A stretch of 64,000 bases of DNA from a bacterium (GTDB lineage Bacteria; Auribacterota; UBA6266). Position numbers and translations under genes: made by a program. Each line of letters starts with the position of its first letter. Within the stretch, counting starts at the first letter, position 1. Positions 8,322 through 15,949 of this stretch are shown piece after piece. The notes beneath the pieces are model-generated. The model was given only the letters and a program-made list of their open reading frames with translations. It was not told the origin of the DNA and made no database searches. Location of the stretch: assembly GCA_023228325.1 (NCBI GenBank), contig JALOBK010000001.1, positions 1,651,549 through 1,715,548 of the forward strand. Direction: 5' to 3'.

Positions 8322-8956
8322 ATTTTTACGTTACTCTTGTTTTATTAGTTGTTTTTTGCGGGTTATCCTATGCTCAGGAAGACAGTATAGGATACAGGAT
8401 AGCGGATGACCTTCAAAAAAGGGGAATTTCGCAGGAATCCGCCGTATTGATAATCGCCGCCCTGCCGATTGTCGAACTCAGAGGTTCCATCCCGGTGGCT
8501 CACCTTATGGGAATGGAACCGTTTAAAGCGTATCTCATTTCCATAGCGGGTAATATGATACCCGTGATTCCGATAATACTCCTTCTCGGGCCTTTAACCG
8601 AGTGGCTGTCTAAATTTCCCTTCTGGAGAAAATTTTTTGACTGGTTTTTCAAAAGGACGAAAGCAAAAGCTTCCCTGGTTGAGAAGTATAAAGCCGTAGG
8701 ACTCGCGTTATTTGTCGCCATACCTCTCCCTGTTACGGGCGCATGGACAGGGTGCGCGGCGGCATTTCTTTTTAAGGTGAAACCGGTTTATGCGTTTATT
8801 TCAATTCTGGCGGGGGTTTTGATAGCGGGTGTAATTATGAGTGTCATTGCGATTCTGGGATGGATAGGTTTTGCAATCGCCGTAATTGTGCTTGGATGTT
8901 TGTTTATGAAAGTGGTTTTTAATATTTTAAGAATAAAACGGAAAAGCGTTGTATGA
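8309..8956 (+). CDS. COG2426-type small multidrug-export family membrane protein
   Basis: From TTG 8309 the product is 215 residues. It opens with a signal-like segment ending in CGLSYAQ and continues with three or four membrane segments. The core IAALPIVELRGSIPVAHLMG and FVAIPLPVTGAWTGC match the uncharacterised 'small multidrug export' family (COG2426), whose function is unproven. I chose TTG 8309 because AGGAGAAG lies 5-12 nt before it. An in-frame ATG at 8270 would add 13 poor-looking residues inside pcm. It overlaps the pcm end by 13 nt. Confidence 0.75.
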   Translation: MERLNFYVTLVLLVVFCGLSYAQEDSIGYRIADDLQKRGISQESAVLIIAALPIVELRGSIPVAHLMGMEPFKAYLISIAGNMIPVIPIILLLGPLTEWLSKFPFWRKFFDWFFKRTKAKASLVEKYKAVGLALFVAIPLPVTGAWTGCAAAFLFKVKPVYAFISILAGVLIAGVIMSVIAILGWIGFAIAVIVLGCLFMKVVFNILRIKRKSVV

Positions 8957-8966
8957 GGTTGAAACA

Positions 8967-9044
8967 TGGTCGGAGCGGGGGGATTCGAACCCCCGACCTC
9001 AGCGTCCCGAACGCTGCGCGCTAGCCAAGCTGCGCTACGCTCCG
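8967..9044 (-). tRNA. tRNA-Pro (anticodon CGG)
   Basis: On the minus strand the sequence folds into a complete cloverleaf with a 7-bp acceptor stem starting CGGAGCG. The anticodon arm is CAGCG-TTCGGGA-CGCTG, giving CGG for codon CCG. The T arm contains GGGGGTTCGAATCCCCC, and the 3' CCA is encoded. It converges on the upstream plus-strand gene with 10 nt between them. Confidence 0.97.
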
Positions 9045-9068
9045 ACAGGTTTGGTTTTCAAACGACAA

Positions 9069-9097
9069 ATTATATAGATTTATTTTTTTAATTTCAA
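9069..9097 (-). promoter_or_regulatory. Promoter of tRNA-Pro
   Basis: Reading the minus strand, TTGAAA (9097-9092) and TATAAT (9074-9069) are separated by 17 nt and lie about 25 nt before the tRNA 5' end. This fits a housekeeping sigma-70-type promoter. Confidence 0.7.
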
Positions 9098-9139
9098 CTT
9101 TCTTTTACGGGCGCCTTTTTTAGAAAGGAGATTTTTCGT

Positions 9140-9640
9140 ATGCAGGTCTTAATAATGTATTTTTCAAAAACAGGGAACACTAAATTACTGGCTGAACAGA
9201 TAGCTAAAGGCGTTGAATCGCGGAAAGGCGTGAAATGCATAGTGAAGCCGGCCGGAGAGGTTACAAAAGAGGATTTTCTGGGTTCTGGCGCGATTGTCGC
9301 CGGTTCCCCGGTGTATTTTGGTTCTATGGCGGCGGAATTGAAAGAAGTTTTTGACAGGTTTGTGGGTCTGAGAAAGAAGATGGAAAATAAAATCGGAGCC
9401 GCGTTTGCGACTTCGGGAGACGGGTCCGGAGGCAAGGAAACGACGGTTTTTTCCATAATTCAGGCAATGCTTATATACGGTATGATAATTGTCGGAGACC
9501 CGATGGATGCTACGGGGCATTACGGCGTGACCTGTGTGGGAGCTCCGGATGCGGAAACGGAAAAAAACGCGTTCAAATTCGGCGGGAGAATAGCCGAACT
9601 GGCGGCGAAACTTGGGGTTTGGGAGAAAACAAATATATGA
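9140..9640 (+). CDS. Flavodoxin / WrbA-like flavoprotein
   Basis: The 166-residue protein has a flavodoxin fold. VLIMYFSKTGNTKLLAEQIA is the FMN phosphate-binding loop at residues 3-22. AIVAGSPVYFGSMAAELKEV matches the second FMN loop of the WrbA/NAD(P)H-quinone reductase branch, and FATSGDGSGGKETT the third. It probably carries two electrons between a reductase and a quinone or other acceptor in the cytoplasm. AAAGGAG lies 11 nt upstream of the ATG. The stop overlaps the malQ start in an ATGA arrangement. Confidence 0.88.
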   Translation: MQVLIMYFSKTGNTKLLAEQIAKGVESRKGVKCIVKPAGEVTKEDFLGSGAIVAGSPVYFGSMAAELKEVFDRFVGLRKKMENKIGAAFATSGDGSGGKETTVFSIIQAMLIYGMIIVGDPMDATGHYGVTCVGAPDAETEKNAFKFGGRIAELAAKLGVWEKTNI

Positions 9641-11157
9641 ATATGGGAAGGAAAAGCGGCATATTGCTCCATCCTACTTCAATTTGCGGAAAATACGGGA
9701 TAGGGGACTTGGGACCCGAAGCGTATCATTTTATCGATTTCCTTTATAATTCGGGGCAGAAGCTTTGGCAGGTCCTGCCTTTGAATCCACCGGGTTACGG
9801 CGAGTCTCCATACCAGTGTTATTCCGCTTTTGCGGGTAATATCATGTTAATAAGCCCCGATCTTCTTTTTGAAAACGGTCTTTTGGAAAAAAAGGATATC
9901 GCGGACATCCCCGATTTTGCGCCTGACAGGGTTGAATTCGAAAAAGTAAAAAAAATTAAAATGAATTTACTGAAAAAAGCATATGATAGTTTTAAAAAAA
10001 CGGAAAATCATGGATTGTCCGGTGATTTTGCCTCGTTTTGCAGGGACAAAGCATGGTGGCTTGAAGATTATGCGCTCTTTATGTCATTCAAAAACCTGTT
10101 CGGAGGAGCGGACTGGAATGAATGGGAAAAAGATATTGCCCGGAGAGAAGGAACTGCAATGGAGAAAAAAGCCGTTTCAATCCGCGACGAGGTGGAATCT
10201 CAGAAATTCTGGCAGTACCTTTTTTTCAGGCAATGGTTAAAATTGAAGGGGTATTGCCGTGAAAAAGGCATAAGTATTATAGGGGATATCCCGATTTTTG
10301 TATCTCACGACAGCGCGGATGTGTGGTCCCATCCCGAACTTTTCAGGCTTGACGCCGATGGCTGCCCAACGGTGGTCGCGGGAGTTCCGCCGGATTATTT
10401 CAGCGCTACAGGCCAATTATGGGGAAACCCTATATATGATTGGGAAAAAATGAAAGCCGGCAATTATCAGTGGTGGATAGACAGGTTTAAAAATCTGTTT
10501 GAGCTGGTTGATATAGTGAGGCTGGATCATTTTCGCGGATTTGAGGCTTATTGGGAAGTTTCCGCTGATGAAGAAACAGCTGTTAACGGCAGGTGGGTTA
10601 AAGGTCCCGGAGAGGATCTTTTCAATGTTCTTCAAACGGCGCTGGGAGAAATGCCCATTATAGCCGAAGATCTGGGGTTTATTACGCCGGAAGTCGAAGC
10701 GTTGCGCGATAAATTCGGGTTTCCCGGAATGGCTATATTGCAATTTGCGTTCGGAAAAGATTCTCATGAGTCAACTTTCAGGCCCCATATGTTTAAGAAG
10801 AATTTAGTGGCTTATACGGGAACCCACGATAATAACACGGTTGTGGGTTGGTGGAAAGGCGGAAAGCATGACAGCACGAGAAGCGCGGCAGACATCAGGG
10901 AGGAAAGGAAAAACGCCGGGGCTTATCTCAACACGGACGGAACGGATGTTAACTGGGCTTTTATAAGGGCTCTTATGGTCTCGGTTGCAAACTTCGTTAT
11001 TTTTCCCCTTCAGGATATTATGGGGCTCGGCAGTGAGGCGCGCATGAACATTCCGGCTACGTCGGAAGGGAATTGGGCATGGAGATACTCCGGAGATATG
11101 CTGAAAGACAAATACGGGAAAAAGCTAAAAGATTTTTGCGTGATTTATAGAAGATGA
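9637..11157 (+). CDS. malQ: 4-alpha-glucanotransferase (amylomaltase)
   Basis: MalQ moves alpha-1,4-glucan segments between maltodextrins and releases glucose in glycogen or maltodextrin use. The product is about 506 residues from ATG 9637. The family opening KSGILLHPTSICGKYGIGDLG is followed by QVLPLNPPGYGESPYQ and IVRLDHFRGFEAYWEV with the catalytic aspartate. IIAEDLGFITPEVE holds the acid/base glutamate and TGTHDNNTVVGWW the transition-state aspartate. GGGAG sits 12 nt before ATG 9637; a TTG at 9619 is possible but would enter the flavodoxin gene further. No other starch gene is nearby. Confidence 0.95.
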   Translation: MNMGRKSGILLHPTSICGKYGIGDLGPEAYHFIDFLYNSGQKLWQVLPLNPPGYGESPYQCYSAFAGNIMLISPDLLFENGLLEKKDIADIPDFAPDRVEFEKVKKIKMNLLKKAYDSFKKTENHGLSGDFASFCRDKAWWLEDYALFMSFKNLFGGADWNEWEKDIARREGTAMEKKAVSIRDEVESQKFWQYLFFRQWLKLKGYCREKGISIIGDIPIFVSHDSADVWSHPELFRLDADGCPTVVAGVPPDYFSATGQLWGNPIYDWEKMKAGNYQWWIDRFKNLFELVDIVRLDHFRGFEAYWEVSADEETAVNGRWVKGPGEDLFNVLQTALGEMPIIAEDLGFITPEVEALRDKFGFPGMAILQFAFGKDSHESTFRPHMFKKNLVAYTGTHDNNTVVGWWKGGKHDSTRSAADIREERKNAGAYLNTDGTDVNWAFIRALMVSVANFVIFPLQDIMGLGSEARMNIPATSEGNWAWRYSGDMLKDKYGKKLKDFCVIYRR

Positions 11158-11196
11158 TATCTTGAAACGCTTCTTTTAAATATATATAATCTTATT

Positions 11197-11475
11197 ATGC
11201 CGGAAAGAAGAGCGCATATTTTTTATTCAGGTTCTGTCCAGGGAGTAGGTTTCAGGTTTACGGTTTCAAGACTGGCAAGCCGCTATAACCTTTCAGGCTA
11301 TGTAAAAAATCTTTCCGATGGAAGAGTTGAGATGATGCTGCAGGGAGAAGAAAAAAACATATCCCTTGTGATTAATGATATAAAAGACAATCGTTTTTCA
11401 GGGTATATAAGGGACACGGAAGTACAATGGCTGGAACCGTCAAAAGAATTTACCCGGTTTGAGATATTATTTTAA
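11197..11475 (+). CDS. acyP: Acylphosphatase
   Basis: Acylphosphatase hydrolyses carboxyl-phosphate bonds. The 92-residue protein is full length and has the two signature blocks: GSVQGVGFRFTVSRLA with the phosphate-binding arginine, and SGYVKNLSDGRVEMMLQG with the catalytic asparagine. It lies alone between malQ (39-nt gap) and the ABC export genes (9-nt gap), so it is probably co-transcribed with the latter. The physiological substrate is not evident. Confidence 0.93.
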   Translation: MPERRAHIFYSGSVQGVGFRFTVSRLASRYNLSGYVKNLSDGRVEMMLQGEEKNISLVINDIKDNRFSGYIRDTEVQWLEPSKEFTRFEILF

Positions 11476-11484
11476 AGAATCCAT

Positions 11485-12300
11485 ATGAACAGCGTTATAG
11501 TTACAATTGCTAAAAATACATTTGTGGAAGCCTTCCGAAAAAGGATCTTTCAGGTTATTTTTATTTTTTCAATCCTGATAATTCTTTCCACACAGTTTTT
11601 TACTTTTTTTACCTTTGGGGAAGAGGTTAAGATACTGAAAGATATCGGGATGGCGGGAATTACATTTTTCTCGCTGATAATTTCGCTTGTCATAGGAAGC
11701 TCGTGCATACAGACGGATATGGAAAAGAAAACCATATATACGGTTCTCTCCTATCCCGTTTCAAGGAAAGAATATATTTATGGCAGGGCGGCAGGTGTTT
11801 TCTGCTATATTATTTTTGCTGTATTTATCCTGTCAATGGTTTTCTATACGGCATTGAGCGTAAAAACATATTTTATAGGGCAGAAATTCGGGGAAGACGC
11901 CAGATTCAATTTTGTAACTTTTTCCCATAATATTGAGTTGTTAAAGGGTGTCTGGCTGATAATTGTAAAGTGTTTTATTATTATTTCCATAGCGCTGCTG
12001 TCAAGCATGTTTTTCCAGCAGACATTCACGATTATAGTGTGTTTTCTGGCGTATATACTGGGGCATTTAACCGGTTTTATCGCTAATATGGCAGCGTCGA
12101 CAGGCAAAATATTCGGGTATCTGATGACCGGTTTTTATTATATCTTCCCCAACCTGGAATTTTTTAATGTTTCTGATTACATAAGCGTGGGCAAACATAT
12201 ATCCGCATCGTATATTCTGCTGGTTACTATATACGGGATTATCTATTCCTTAATGTTAGTTTTGATTACGGCAAAAGTGTTTGAAAAAAAGGATATGTAA
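11485..12300 (+). CDS. ABC-2 type permease subunit
   Basis: The 271-residue protein has about six hydrophobic segments and the opening NTFVEAFRKRIFQVIFIFS typical of ABC-2 permeases. Cytoplasmic motif MEKKTIYTVLSYPVSRKEY recurs almost unchanged in the second permease of the cluster (13156-14097), so the two are paralogues and probably form a heterodimer. The ATPase follows 1 nt after the stop. The exported substrate is unknown; in similar clusters polysaccharide, lipid or Na+ have been proposed. Confidence 0.82.
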   Translation: MNSVIVTIAKNTFVEAFRKRIFQVIFIFSILIILSTQFFTFFTFGEEVKILKDIGMAGITFFSLIISLVIGSSCIQTDMEKKTIYTVLSYPVSRKEYIYGRAAGVFCYIIFAVFILSMVFYTALSVKTYFIGQKFGEDARFNFVTFSHNIELLKGVWLIIVKCFIIISIALLSSMFFQQTFTIIVCFLAYILGHLTGFIANMAASTGKIFGYLMTGFYYIFPNLEFFNVSDYISVGKHISASYILLVTIYGIIYSLMLVLITAKVFEKKDM

Positions 12301-12301
12301 A

Positions 12302-13159
12302 ATGGAAAATGTAATAGAGATAAGATCTCTTAAAAAGGTTTACCGTGATTTCTGGAACCGCCCGAAAGTCGTAGCGGTAGACGGGCTGGATTTATCGGTC
12401 AGAAGAGGCGAAATATTCGGAATACTCGGCCCCAACGGCTCGGGCAAGACAACGACTTTGAAATTATTACTGGGGCTTATATTCCCTTCTTCCGGCTCAA
12501 TCAAAATTATGGGAGTATCGCCGGAAAATATGGAATGTAAAAAAAATATCGGTTATATGCCGGAAGAATCTTATCTGTACGGGTTTCTTAATGCCGATGA
12601 AATACTGGACTTCTACGGAAAACTTAACGCTATGCCCGAAAAACTGAGGAAGAAGAGAATAGATGAAGTCCTGGATCTTGTAGGGCTTACAGAAGCGAGG
12701 AAAAGGCGGGTTGAGGACTATTCAAAAGGCATGTCGAGAAGAATAGGACTTGCGCAGGTCCTTTTGAAGGACCCGGAGTTAGTCCTGCTGGATGAACCTA
12801 CAATCGGGTTGGATCCCATTGGTTCCAGGGAAATCAAGGATATCATTAAAGGCCTTAAAGACCGCGGTAAAACCGTGCTGTTATCTTCGCATCTTCTTGC
12901 CGAAGTCCAGACGATATGCGACAGGATAGCGATATTGTACAGGGGAAAACTTGTGGAGGAAGGAAAGGTGGAAGACCTGTTGACAGTAAGCAATGAAACG
13001 GAGATCATCACCTCCGGCCTGAAGACGGTAGAGGTCGAGAAGATTAAGGAACTTGTAAATAAACTGGGAGGAAATCTGATATCCGTCGGACATCCTAAAG
13101 AAACATTGGAAAGCCTTTTTATTAAACTTATCAGAGAAAAATCGGGGAAGGACAGTTGA
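12302..13159 (+). CDS. ABC transporter ATP-binding subunit
   Basis: The 285-residue ATPase carries Walker A GILGPNGSGKTTTLKLL (residues about 42-58). The signature motif is YSKGMSRRIGLAQVLLKDP, in which LSGGQ appears as YSKGM. Walker B is LVLLDEPTIGLDP, and the H-loop is SSHLLAE. This is the DrrA/CcmA-like export class. I chose ATG 12302 over an in-frame ATG at 12281 because AAAGGA lies 10-15 nt upstream and the family starts near MENVIEIRSL. The next permease begins in a TTGA overlap. Confidence 0.92.
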   Translation: MENVIEIRSLKKVYRDFWNRPKVVAVDGLDLSVRRGEIFGILGPNGSGKTTTLKLLLGLIFPSSGSIKIMGVSPENMECKKNIGYMPEESYLYGFLNADEILDFYGKLNAMPEKLRKKRIDEVLDLVGLTEARKRRVEDYSKGMSRRIGLAQVLLKDPELVLLDEPTIGLDPIGSREIKDIIKGLKDRGKTVLLSSHLLAEVQTICDRIAILYRGKLVEEGKVEDLLTVSNETEIITSGLKTVEVEKIKELVNKLGGNLISVGHPKETLESLFIKLIREKSGKDS

Positions 13160-14097
13160 GAAAGATAAAATTTCCGGCGATATATATTATTATAGTGATC
13201 TTTATGCTTTTGATTACTTGTATCCTGCAGTCTAAACCGGGACTTATGCCGGAGCTGTATTGGACATATTTTAGGGCGGCGGCTTTATTTGTGCTTGTTT
13301 TTCTTGTGCCTCTTTTTAACCGGAAAATCAGGGCAATCGCGCAGTCGGTCTTAAAAGAGGAAATAAGGAAAAAAACTCTTTATGTTATCCTGTTTTTTAT
13401 GGTTCTGCTGGTCGGCATCATACATATTTTCGGTAAAATCGCGCCGGGAAACCAGCACCTATTCATTTCGGAATTAGGCCTTTCAGGGATGACTATGTTC
13501 GGGCTGCTCTTCGGTATTTTTATGGCGTCAACCGCCATATATAAGGAAATGGAGAAAAAGACGGTTTACGTGATGCTTTCCTATCCTGTCAGCAGGCAGG
13601 AGATAGTAATGGGTAAGTTTATAGGCAATGTCATATCGGTTACCCTGTTTTCATGTGTTCTTTCAGTTGTATTTATCCTGTCGCTTTTGCTCAGGTTTGG
13701 ATTTGAGAAGTTTGAACTTATGCTCCTTTATTCATGCGTCGGCTTGATGATAGAATTTATGCTTATAGTCGCGATAGCCATAACCACTTCAACACTGCTT
13801 TCTACCATTTCAAATTTTATTTTTGTTTTTATTGTTTTTATACTTGGGCATATGACAGAACAGATTACCCATATTACGGGCAGGGTGGAGGCCGATTCGA
13901 TTAAAAGCGCGGGAAATATGCTTTTGAAAATCCTACCGGACTTCAGTAGATTTGAATTTAAGGATATGCTTAATCTCGGAGAGGTAGTTGATGTAAATAC
14001 CCTGATATCTTCGTTTGGTTATGCTTTATTATATTCCGCGGTAATGGTATCGATGGGAATGCTTATTTTCAGAAAAAGGGAAGTGGACCGCCTGTGA
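13156..14097 (+). CDS. Second ABC-2 type permease subunit
   Basis: The 313-residue protein has an extra N-terminal pair of hydrophobic segments and then an ABC-2 core with six. It contains MEKKTVYVMLSYPVSRQEI, near-identical to the motif in the first permease, which supports an ancient duplication within the cluster. The start is TTG 13156, whose TTGA overlaps the ATPase stop. The stop overlaps the GTG of the TPR gene. With the ATPase and the first permease it forms a plausible complete exporter. Confidence 0.82.
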   Translation: MRKIKFPAIYIIIVIFMLLITCILQSKPGLMPELYWTYFRAAALFVLVFLVPLFNRKIRAIAQSVLKEEIRKKTLYVILFFMVLLVGIIHIFGKIAPGNQHLFISELGLSGMTMFGLLFGIFMASTAIYKEMEKKTVYVMLSYPVSRQEIVMGKFIGNVISVTLFSCVLSVVFILSLLLRFGFEKFELMLLYSCVGLMIEFMLIVAIAITTSTLLSTISNFIFVFIVFILGHMTEQITHITGRVEADSIKSAGNMLLKILPDFSRFEFKDMLNLGEVVDVNTLISSFGYALLYSAVMVSMGMLIFRKREVDRL

Positions 14098-14834
14098 AAC
14101 CCGGAAAAGTAATATTTATTTCCTTTATTATTTTTATGCTGGTGCTGCTGTATTATATCCAGTTGAAAATAATAAATGTGAGAGAAGAGGAAAAACTTTA
14201 CAGCCGTATTTATCTGCATCCGGGAGAACAGGTTACCGGTATTTTGCTCGGCGGGTTCAGGGGCGTCGCTGCCGATATGCTGTGGATTCAGATAGATGAA
14301 TACTGGCATCATGGGCAATGGTATAAATGCCTTCCTCTTTATAAAGCGGTTGCTTATCTTCAGCCCAATTTTCTGGATGTGTGGTCCGTTGGCGCATGGC
14401 ACATGGCCTATAATATCTGCCATGAGGCGAGCGTAAGCCCTTACAGGACTGTCGAGGAAAGAATGAAAGACCAGTATTTCTGGGTTCGGGAGGGGCTTGA
14501 TTTCCTGAAATTGGGAATAGAGAATAACCCCGATGTGTTCAATGTTTATTTTGAATTGGGATGGACATATTTCAATAAAGTAAAAGATTATCGGAATGCC
14601 GCGCGTTATTTTAAAGATGCAATGCGGTACGATTGCCCGTTATATGTCAATAGGCTCTATGCGCATGCCTTATATGAAGCGGGTGATATCGAGGGGGCTA
14701 AAAAGGCATGGAAAGAAATCATAGATGAAATGAAGGACAAAGAGAAGGAAGCTCCTTTAAATACGCAGGAAAATTTCCATAGAAATATTGCCGAAAGGTT
14801 TTATAACAAGATTAAGAATGAACCGGTCAAATAA
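14094..14834 (+). CDS. Membrane-anchored TPR protein linked to the ABC exporter
   Basis: The 246-residue protein has one N-terminal membrane segment (about 5-25) and then a soluble part. TPR-like helices include WSVGAWHMAYNICHEA, VYFELGWTYFNKVKDYRNAA and YVNRLYAHALYEAGDIEGAK. It contains LLGGFRGVAADMLWIQIDEY, a block I associate with unnamed proteins found beside such exporters. The function is unknown. The GTG start overlaps the permease stop and the gene is translationally coupled to it, so a scaffold or adaptor role for the exporter is a reasonable inference. Confidence 0.75.
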   Translation: MKPGKVIFISFIIFMLVLLYYIQLKIINVREEEKLYSRIYLHPGEQVTGILLGGFRGVAADMLWIQIDEYWHHGQWYKCLPLYKAVAYLQPNFLDVWSVGAWHMAYNICHEASVSPYRTVEERMKDQYFWVREGLDFLKLGIENNPDVFNVYFELGWTYFNKVKDYRNAARYFKDAMRYDCPLYVNRLYAHALYEAGDIEGAKKAWKEIIDEMKDKEKEAPLNTQENFHRNIAERFYNKIKNEPVK

Positions 14835-14837
14835 ATC

Positions 14838-15563
14838 ATGAGAGTATGTTTGATAGGAGATATACACAGTAACCTCGAAGCTTTGAACAAAAGTCTCGAA
14901 ATAATCAAATCGGAAAAGCCGGATAAAGTATTTTTTGTCGGGGACCTTGTCGGGTACGGGGCAAATCCTTCTGAATGCATAAAACTTGCCCGCGAAAGAT
15001 TTGATGTATTAATTGCGGGAAATCACGATTATGTGGCTTCGGGAACTCAAAGATGTGAAAATTTCAATCCCCAGGCGACTCATGCGGTGAACTGGACTTC
15101 CGAGATGCTGAGCTTCGAGGAAAAAAGTTTTTTGTCATCTCTGCCGCTGATTTATGATAAGAATGATATATGCCTTGTGCACGCATCGTTGCCCAGGCCT
15201 GAAGAGTGGCGTTATATGTTCGATCTTACTGAAGTCGAGAAAACCGCGAAGTATGCTTCCGGGAGGTTGATTTTTGTAGGGCATTCCCATGTCCCCATGA
15301 TTCTTGAGATATCCGATGAGATAATTAAGCGTAAGGTAAATCCCGAACAAAAACTGAAAAAAAACGTCAGATATATAATAAATGTGGGATCTGTAGGCCA
15401 GCCAAGAGACGGCGATCCGAGGATTTGCATGGTTTTTTATGATGAAGAGAGTAATACACTGGAGTTTCAGCGCCACGAATACAGCATAAAAACCGCCCAG
15501 AATAAGATACTCGATGCCGGCCTGCCTGAAATGCTGGCATTAAGGCTTGGTTTTGGTAAATGA
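14838..15563 (+). CDS. Calcineurin-like metallophosphoesterase
   Basis: The 241-residue enzyme has all the two-metal motifs: GDIHSNLEAL, FVGDLVGYGANP, AGNHDYVA, CLVHASLP and FVGHSHVPM, ending with NVGSVGQPRDGDP. This is the YfcE/MJ0936-like branch that hydrolyses phosphodiesters in vitro. No substrate is implied by the neighbours. It starts 3 nt after the TPR gene and overlaps the VanZ-like gene by 4 nt (ATGA). Confidence 0.9.
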   Translation: MRVCLIGDIHSNLEALNKSLEIIKSEKPDKVFFVGDLVGYGANPSECIKLARERFDVLIAGNHDYVASGTQRCENFNPQATHAVNWTSEMLSFEEKSFLSSLPLIYDKNDICLVHASLPRPEEWRYMFDLTEVEKTAKYASGRLIFVGHSHVPMILEISDEIIKRKVNPEQKLKKNVRYIINVGSVGQPRDGDPRICMVFYDEESNTLEFQRHEYSIKTAQNKILDAGLPEMLALRLGFGK

Positions 15564-15949
15564 AAAAATTCTTATTCTTCTGGGTTCCTGTATTGGTGTG
15601 GGCTGTTATTATATTACTCATATCCTCCATACCTTCATCCAGGCTGCCTGAGATAAAATTGTTTTTTTTGGATAAAATCGTGCATTTTTCCGAATACTTT
15701 GTGTTTTCCGCGCTTATGGCAAGGGCATTTTCAGGCGCATCTAAATTGAACTACAAAAGATATTTTGTGATTTCGTTGAGTTTTGCGGCTGTTTTCGCTC
15801 TCCTGGATGAAATACATCAGATTTTTCTGCCAACCAGGTCATTTGATTTATTGGATCTTTTTTTTGATCTCCTGGGCGCTTTTGCCGGGTTGATAGTTTA
15901 TGAAAAATTGAAAGCGCTCTTAAAGGAAGAGGTCAGTATCAGTGAATAA
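15560..15949 (+). CDS. VanZ-like membrane protein
   Basis: The 129-residue protein has four hydrophobic segments. It has the VanZ family markers: SSIPSSRLPEIKLFFLDKIV, then HFSEYFVFSALMARAF and LLDEIHQIFLPTRSFDLLDL. The polar D-E-x-x-Q and R-x-x-x-x-x-D residues lie in the membrane region. The family is named for a teicoplanin-resistance gene, but most members, including this one, are of unknown function. It overlaps both neighbours and belongs to the same transcript. Confidence 0.85.
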   Translation: MKKFLFFWVPVLVWAVIILLISSIPSSRLPEIKLFFLDKIVHFSEYFVFSALMARAFSGASKLNYKRYFVISLSFAAVFALLDEIHQIFLPTRSFDLLDLFFDLLGAFAGLIVYEKLKALLKEEVSISE